Assembly: GCA_031292465.1 (NCBI GenBank)
Contig: JARLHB010000427.1
Span: forward strand, 1-11,390
DNA: 11,390 bases
Reading direction: 5' to 3'
DNA from: Ignavibacteriaceae bacterium
GTDB taxonomy: Bacteria; Bacteroidota; Ignavibacteria; Ignavibacteriales; Ignavibacteriaceae
Below are positions 6,479-11,390 of the stretch, piece by piece. Every line of letters starts with the position of its first letter. The stretch's first letter is position 1. The notes under the pieces are model-generated. The model searched no databases and was not told where the DNA came from. It saw nothing but the letters and a program-made list of their open reading frames with translations. The position numbers were made by a program, and so were the translations under genes.

Positions 6479-8512
6479 TTAAAAAAGTGATGCTAATGCA
6501 AGCATTATATTTTCAACCCAGAAAAGAAATTTCGTAAAATACTTATTTACAACAGTGTTATCCGGAGCAGTTGTATAACTATTGTTTATCCTGTTTACAT
6601 CCATTGTTATTTTATTATAAGGATCTACCTTAGCCCATACAACCTTTTCAGGCCTATTATAAATAAGGTCATAAGTTCTGCCTTTACCATCCCAGTTTTC
6701 AAGGATTTCCTTCCCGTTGTCAAAGTGCACAAGTATTTCCACCGGCATTATTACCTCGCCAGGCCGCGATATAATAATCTTTGAGTTATAAATCCGTTTT
6801 TCATTCTTTCCATAATCGCCGGTATAATATTTTTTCCCTGAACCGCTGTCATACGCTCCTTGTTCTTTTTCCACCCGGCTTACAGAAATATTATTAAGCT
6901 TATAATCGCATATATTAGTCCCGTACAATACATCATCAAAAAACCAGTTCATGTTTTCGCCGAATTTATTACCGTACTCTTTATGCACAATTTCATTTAC
7001 AACTGCAATAAAATCCTTTCCGCATGGATGCCTGAATTTCCATCTTTCAAAATAAGCCTGCATTATTTCATCCATTACTTTTTGTCCGAGCAGCCCTTCC
7101 AGCGTGGCCATCCATGTATAAGTTTTTGAATATGTAATTGCACTATATCCGCCGTCTTTGTACTGCCATGAATAATTAAAGTCCGGTGCAATTTTGGGAT
7201 TTGTCATCCCTGTATAGCTGTCTCTCATAAATTCACCATCCCCTACCTGAAATCCGAATAAATTTATAGCTGAAGTATTCTTTCCGTAATAATGATCCAT
7301 AATCCGAGCTTCATAATAAGTATTAAATCCCTCATCCATCCAGGCTTCTTCAAACTCGTTAGTTGCAAGCATCCCCATAAAATAATTATGGCCGAATTCA
7401 TGAACTACAACAAGCTCTGTATATTTAATGCCCTCGGGCATTCCCCATAAACAGCCCGCTGTAAAAAATGTCGGGTATTCCATCCCGCCTGATCCGCCGG
7501 CACGAAGAGGAGGGTCTACTATGGTAAGATTAGGATAAGGATATTTTCCTAAGTATTTATCAAAATATTCAAGAGTATTAATTGCAGAGTTTATATGGCG
7601 GCTTGCCTGCGAATAATGTTCAGGCTGTAAAAGGACTTTAATTTTTACATTATGCCATTTAGCTTCGGCAATTTTAAAACGCGGCGAAGCCGTCCAGGCA
7701 AAATCAATTACATCTTCAGCATGAAAAGTTAACGTTTTTGTGCCGTCATTGTTTTGTATTTCATTCTGCAAAACACCTACAGCTCCAACCTTAAAACTTT
7801 TAGGTACTGTGATGTTTACGTTGTAAATGCCGAAGTCCGCATAAAACTCTGAATTAGCGTGGTACTGATGGCAATTCCACTGGCCTTTTACGGCATAACG
7901 ATCACCGGCTTTTTCATACACACCGATTTTTGGGAACCACTGCCCGGCTAAAAAATAATTATCGCTGAAACCGCTGCGCGCAAATACTTTAGGAAGTTTT
8001 GATACAAATTTAATTTGAAGCGTAATTGTCTGCCCCGGCAGAACCGGCTTTTGAAGGGAAACGCTGATCACTGTCTGGTCGTCTTTATTATTATCATCCG
8101 GCTGAATATATTTTATCTTGCCTGTTAAATCTTCACCGTCTTTAACCTTCATGGACTGCACATCAATATATCCCCAATTTAAATCAGAGCTTTCATCTAT
8201 CTCATCTTCTCTAAGCCTTCCGTTTGATTCCTGTATAAATGTGGATTTTGTATTTTTAAAAGCATTTAAATAGAGATGGAATTGAAGTTCACTTATTTTA
8301 TCTGTTGATGTATTTTTCCAGTACAGGGTTTCCGTACCGGTTATTACCTTTTTATCAGGATTAAGCTTAGCGGACATATCATAACTTGCAATTCTGTCGC
8401 TTAACGGCGGATTAAATAATTGCTGGGAAAATGCCGTGCTGCTTAATATAGCCAGCATAAAAAAGGTAGCGATAAGGTAAACCAGTATTGAATACTTACA
8501 GTGTTGTTTCAT
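6479..8512 (-). CDS. Exported M1-family (aminopeptidase N-like) zinc metallopeptidase
   Basis: 677 residues. Signal peptide at 1-29 (hydrophobic core about 9-27, likely cut after AFS, before QQLF). An N-terminal beta-rich domain (about 40-290) with the sequence style of the M1 'saddle' domain precedes the catalytic domain. Catalytic features: GGMEYP (342-347, the GAMEN-like substrate-anchoring loop), HEFGH (His371, Glu372, His375) and EAWMDEGFN, in which Glu394 follows the second zinc His by 19 residues as in gluzincins. A Tyr-rich block, YSAITYSKTYTW (456-467), could contain the catalytic tyrosine. The family removes N-terminal residues from peptides; here it would act outside the cytoplasm. 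The last 20 residues are hydrophobic/aromatic and might associate with a membrane. The membrane-protein gene follows after 20 bp. No strong ribosome site precedes the ATG. Confidence 0.92.
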   Translation of the reverse strand: MKQHCKYSILVYLIATFFMLAILSSTAFSQQLFNPPLSDRIASYDMSAKLNPDKKVITGTETLYWKNTSTDKISELQFHLYLNAFKNTKSTFIQESNGRLREDEIDESSDLNWGYIDVQSMKVKDGEDLTGKIKYIQPDDNNKDDQTVISVSLQKPVLPGQTITLQIKFVSKLPKVFARSGFSDNYFLAGQWFPKIGVYEKAGDRYAVKGQWNCHQYHANSEFYADFGIYNVNITVPKSFKVGAVGVLQNEIQNNDGTKTLTFHAEDVIDFAWTASPRFKIAEAKWHNVKIKVLLQPEHYSQASRHINSAINTLEYFDKYLGKYPYPNLTIVDPPLRAGGSGGMEYPTFFTAGCLWGMPEGIKYTELVVVHEFGHNYFMGMLATNEFEEAWMDEGFNTYYEARIMDHYYGKNTSAINLFGFQVGDGEFMRDSYTGMTNPKIAPDFNYSWQYKDGGYSAITYSKTYTWMATLEGLLGQKVMDEIMQAYFERWKFRHPCGKDFIAVVNEIVHKEYGNKFGENMNWFFDDVLYGTNICDYKLNNISVSRVEKEQGAYDSGSGKKYYTGDYGKNEKRIYNSKIIISRPGEVIMPVEILVHFDNGKEILENWDGKGRTYDLIYNRPEKVVWAKVDPYNKITMDVNRINNSYTTAPDNTVVNKYFTKFLFWVENIMLALASLF

Positions 8513-8620
8513 TTGGACCGCTCAAATATTATGAAATTTTGTTTTACATCTTCATAAAGGAACATTTACCCAAAAGAAAATAGAAAGCGTTTTAAAATAA
8601 CTCAAACAACTTTAATTAGT

Positions 8621-8628
8621 CAAATTTA
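8621..8628 (-). promoter_or_regulatory. Possible Bacteroidota-type -7 box for the M1 peptidase operon
   Basis: On the minus strand this reads TAAATTTG, matching the TAnnTTTG consensus known from Bacteroidia. It lies about 110 bp before the peptidase ATG, in the 141-bp gap after the MATE gene. No convincing TTTG -33 partner is visible, and it is uncertain that this lineage uses that consensus, so it may be chance in AT-rich DNA. Confidence 0.22.
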
Positions 8629-8653
8629 TATTGCGCTTTTAAAACTCACAGCA

Positions 8654-9997
8654 TCATTTCATTACTTTATGAAGCTGAGAACGCAGTACTAAAAAGGTAA
8701 GAACCGACGAGGTAATATCTGCTGCCGGTATTGCGCACCAGACTCCATTTAATCCCCAAAATAAAGGGATAATTAATAATGCGGGAATCAGAAAAAGCAC
8801 CTGGCGTGAAAGCGATATCAGTATTGATATCTTTGCTTTGCCTATGGATTGGAAAAAGCTTGCTGTTACCATTTGAAAACCGACTATCGGGAACATGGCC
8901 ATGCATAAGCGCATACCGTTGGAAGCCAGATTTTTCAAAGCTTCATTCGTAGTAAATGCTGCTGCAATCTGTTTTGGAAAAATTTCCCCAAGAATGAACC
9001 CTAACACAGAAACACAGGTAGCCGTAATTACGGTATGCTTATAAACTTTTATAACGCGCGGAAACTTCCGGGCGCCAAAATTATAACCGGCAATGGGCTG
9101 CATCCCCTGATTAAAACCGACAATCATCATTGCAAACAGGCCAAGAATGCTGTTGATAATTCCGTAAGCGCCGATTGCAAAATCGCCCCCGTATTTTTCC
9201 AAACTTAAATTTATTATTATTATTATCAGGCTTGATGTAGTAAGCATAAAAAAATTAGACATTCCTATCGAGAAAATATCGCGTATTATTTTCAACTTCA
9301 TCTTAAAATACCCGGGAAGGAAACGGATATAATGCTGCTTTTGCAAGAAATGTGAAAAAACTATTATTGTCCCGATAAACTGTGCACATACAGTAGCCGT
9401 AGCCGCGCCCCTGATGCCCCATTTCAGTACGAATATAAAAACCGGCGCCAATATTGCGTTGCTTCCTACAGTAAGCAATGTAGTAATCATTGCTTTTTGC
9501 GGATAGCCCGAAGAACGCATTATATTGTTAAGTCCCAGGTAAATATGCGTAAGTACATTTCCCAGCAGTATAATCTGCATAAATTCTCTGGCATAAGGAA
9601 GAGTATCTTTGCTTGCTCCTAGAACATAAAGAATCTTATCAAGAAAGATTAATGTAACTATGGAAAATGAAATACTAAGAATCAGATTTAATAAAATAGT
9701 GTTTCCAAGAATCAATATTGCCGCATCCCTGTCTTTTTGTCCAAGCCGGATTGAAACAAGAGTTGAAGCGCCTGCACCCACAAGCGCGCCAAATGCAGCA
9801 GCTAAATTCATTAAAGGGAATGTAAGAGCTAATCCTGATATCGCAAGAGGCCCGACGCCCTGACCTATAAAGACACGGTCGATAATATTATACAGCGATG
9901 AAGCCGCCATTGCAACTATTGCCGGTACGGAGTACTGCCAAAGCAGACTTCCCACTTTTCTGGTATCTAATCCATCTGTTGAATTCAGTTCTGCCAT
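8654..9997 (-). CDS. MATE-family multidrug/sodium (or proton) efflux transporter
   Basis: 447 residues, the usual MATE length, with about 12 hydrophobic segments in two six-helix halves joined by a basic loop near 217-240 (LQKQHYIRFLPGYFKMKLKI). Recognisable family motifs: VPAIVAMAASSLYNIIDRVFIG at the start of helix 1, GLNNIMRSSGYPQKAM (155-170), and the second-half QGMQPIAGYNFGARK (297-311), with FFQSIGKAK (381-389). These are closest to the MepA/DinF-like bacterial branch. MATE proteins export cationic compounds in exchange for Na+ or H+ across the inner membrane; the substrate cannot be read here. The ATG at 9995-9997 has no clear Shine-Dalgarno upstream. The gene is divergent from the hydrolase gene at 10414, and the next gene on its strand begins 141 bp beyond its stop, so it may be its own transcription unit. 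Confidence 0.93.
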   Translation of the reverse strand: MAELNSTDGLDTRKVGSLLWQYSVPAIVAMAASSLYNIIDRVFIGQGVGPLAISGLALTFPLMNLAAAFGALVGAGASTLVSIRLGQKDRDAAILILGNTILLNLILSISFSIVTLIFLDKILYVLGASKDTLPYAREFMQIILLGNVLTHIYLGLNNIMRSSGYPQKAMITTLLTVGSNAILAPVFIFVLKWGIRGAATATVCAQFIGTIIVFSHFLQKQHYIRFLPGYFKMKLKIIRDIFSIGMSNFFMLTTSSLIIIIINLSLEKYGGDFAIGAYGIINSILGLFAMMIVGFNQGMQPIAGYNFGARKFPRVIKVYKHTVITATCVSVLGFILGEIFPKQIAAAFTTNEALKNLASNGMRLCMAMFPIVGFQMVTASFFQSIGKAKISILISLSRQVLFLIPALLIIPLFWGLNGVWCAIPAADITSSVLTFLVLRSQLHKVMK

Positions 9998-10413
9998 ATA
10001 TTATAATTCTGTGTATAGAATATTCGGAGTATCCTGAAGAATATAAACGTGTAATTACATTATATCAGATATTCCGGTTTTTTCTGATTCGCCTTTAATT
10101 ATAAAAAGAATCGTCCGCTTTTATAAATAATTATTCATATAACCGGAAGGATGTTGCATGTGTTATTAAGTTTAAAAACTAATGAGCACCGTTTTGAATC
10201 TTTTAAATAATAAAAATTATTACTTTAAATATACTGAACTATATTATTTGACGTTTAATTTTTATTTTAATTTTACTAAAAAGAATCTTTAATATATTTA
10301 CGCTGCAGATGGTTAACTTTTAGGTTTATCAAATACTTATTAGAAAACGTTATATTTTAGAGATAAATTTTATTGGAAGAATGTTTGCCTGCATAATATT
10401 GGAGAATATAATA
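9998..10413. other. Divergent AT-rich intergenic spacer, no gene seen
   Basis: 416 bp between two divergent genes, very AT-rich with many stops in all frames. It must contain the promoters of both the MATE gene (minus) and the hydrolase gene (plus). A plus-strand TATATTTT near 10349-10356 is one base from TAnnTTTG and about 60 bp before the hydrolase ATG, but has no convincing -33 partner. I see no strong inverted repeat, operator-like palindrome, tRNA or riboswitch-like fold. Confidence 0.6.
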
Positions 10414-11390
10414 ATGAAAAAAAATTACATTTTTAATAAATTACTGTTATTACCGGCCCTTCTTTTAATATTAGGTAACAATAACTGTTTTTCTAAAAAT
10501 ACCGATTCTTTATATGTTGCACAGCATTATACCAAACACGAATATATGATACCGATGAGGGACGGTGTAAAACTATTTACAACTATATATGCACCGCGCG
10601 ATACTTCCTTTGATTATCCAATTCTGCTAAACCGTACTCCATACAGTGTTGCGCCTTATGGCGAGAATAATTACAGGTCTGTACTTGGCCCCTCGGACTT
10701 TTTTACAGAGGAGGGATATATTTTTGTATATCAGGATGTAAGAGGCGCCTTTATGTCCGAAGGTACATTTGTTGAAATGCGGCCTTATATTGAAAACAAG
10801 AAAGATAAAAACGATATTGATGAATCAAGCGATACTTTTGATACAATTGACTGGCTTATAAAAAATGTAGCGCACAATAACGGCAAAGCAGGTATTTATG
10901 GAATATCCTATCCCGGCTTTTATGCTGCAATGGGCATTATTGATGCACACCCGGCATTAAAAGCTTCTTCTCCGCAGGCGCCTATTGCAGACTGGTTTGT
11001 TGATGACGATTTTCACCGCAACGGCTCTTTCTGGCTGCCTCACGCTTTCTGGTTTTACACTGGATTTGGAATCCCGAGGCCGCAGCCGCTTAATTACTGG
11101 CAGAAAGATGTTTTTACATCAGATAATCCCGATGGTTATGATTTCTTTCTGAAGATGGGTTCGTTTAAAAATACAACCGAGAAGCTTTTTGAGCATAAAA
11201 TTCCTTTTTGGGATACAATGATGGCGCATCCTGACTATGATTATTTCTGGCAGACGCGTAATACGTTACAACATTATAAAAATATAAAACCGGCAGTTAT
11301 GGTTGTGGGCGGCTGGTTTGACGCCGAAGATTTATACGGCGCGCTTAATACATATAAATCAATTGAAAATAAAAACGGGAACAATCAAAA
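10414..11390 (+). CDS. Secreted CocE/NonD (S15-like) hydrolase, probable alpha-amino-acid ester hydrolase type; 3' end outside window
   Basis: 325 codons are visible and the frame is still open at the window end; related proteins are usually 600-650 residues. A signal peptide covers about 1-27 (KKNYIFNKLLLLPALLLIL core). The mature part begins with the family opening HEYMIPMRDGVKLFTTIYAPRD (42-63). Catalytic features of the alpha/beta-hydrolase: RTPY (Tyr77, oxyanion-hole position), the QDVRGAFMSEG block (107-117), nucleophile Ser165 in GISYPG, and Asp303 in GGWFDAED. The catalytic His lies beyond the window. Asp199 (34 after the Ser), Glu305 and Asp306 (2 and 3 after the Asp) fall where alpha-amino-acid ester hydrolases have the carboxylate cluster that binds the substrate's amino group, which favours that type over cocaine-esterase-like enzymes. 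GGAG at 10401-10404, nine bases before the ATG, supports the start. C25 lacks a lipobox (NNNC). Confidence 0.88.
   Translation, partial: MKKNYIFNKLLLLPALLLILGNNNCFSKNTDSLYVAQHYTKHEYMIPMRDGVKLFTTIYAPRDTSFDYPILLNRTPYSVAPYGENNYRSVLGPSDFFTEEGYIFVYQDVRGAFMSEGTFVEMRPYIENKKDKNDIDESSDTFDTIDWLIKNVAHNNGKAGIYGISYPGFYAAMGIIDAHPALKASSPQAPIADWFVDDDFHRNGSFWLPHAFWFYTGFGIPRPQPLNYWQKDVFTSDNPDGYDFFLKMGSFKNTTEKLFEHKIPFWDTMMAHPDYDYFWQTRNTLQHYKNIKPAVMVVGGWFDAEDLYGALNTYKSIENKNGNNQ

Noticed and set aside
6860..7129. Plus-strand open frame opposite the M1 peptidase
   Set aside because: Antisense to conserved peptidase sequence, with no start-site support or recognisable protein features.
9898..10098. Plus-strand open frame opposite the start of the MATE gene
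   Set aside because: Half of it is antisense to conserved MATE helix 1 and the rest is AT-rich spacer; no ribosome site.
10474..10488. Cys25 of the hydrolase as a lipoprotein acylation site
   Set aside because: The preceding residues are Asn-Asn-Asn, which do not fit a lipobox; a normal signal-peptide cut is more likely.

Overview
The window is an AT-rich bacterial chromosome segment. It most resembles the Bacteroidota/Chlorobiota side of the tree, and Ignavibacteria-like is my best guess. The grounds are the gene families (secreted M1 peptidase with a FSQQ-type signal-peptide end, small outer-membrane barrel, CocE/NonD hydrolase with a signal peptide, PAP2_C/sphingomyelin-synthase-like protein), weak Shine-Dalgarno sites, and short GC-rich palindromic repeats of a kind I associate with these genomes. 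Taxonomy is inferred from protein style, not from a marker gene.

Layout, left half (plus strand): the 3' end of a methylmalonyl-CoA epimerase gene (1-179) overlaps by ATGA a six-helix membrane protein with sphingomyelin-synthase/PAP2 catalytic motifs (176-793). Next come a 643-residue, almost wholly coiled-coil protein of unknown function (954-2885), a secreted GH13 alpha-amylase-family enzyme with all catalytic residues (3060-4454), and a small outer-membrane beta-barrel protein (4522-5241).

Middle: a 245-bp convergent spacer (5242-5486) holds several GC-rich palindromes. A further MITE-like palindrome (about 5526-5592) lies inside the 3' end of the next, minus-strand gene and encodes about 21 residues of its C-terminus.

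Right half (minus strand, transcribed leftwards): a MATE-family efflux transporter (9997-8654), then a 141-bp gap, an exported M1-type zinc metallopeptidase (8512-6479) and, 20 bp further, a six-helix membrane protein of unknown function (6458-5487). The last two probably form an operon. A 416-bp AT-rich divergent spacer (9998-10413) separates these from a plus-strand secreted CocE/NonD (S15-like) hydrolase cut by the window end (10414-11390). That hydrolase keeps the carboxylate residues typical of alpha-amino-acid ester hydrolases.

Functionally this reads as ordinary housekeeping and cell-envelope content: propionate/methylmalonyl metabolism, lipid head-group chemistry, secreted polysaccharide and peptide/ester hydrolysis, and efflux. 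I see no phage, CRISPR, toxin-antitoxin, defence or biosynthetic system, and no RNA gene. The most noteworthy items are the in-frame palindromic insertion, the repeat-bearing convergent spacer, and the unassigned coiled-coil protein.
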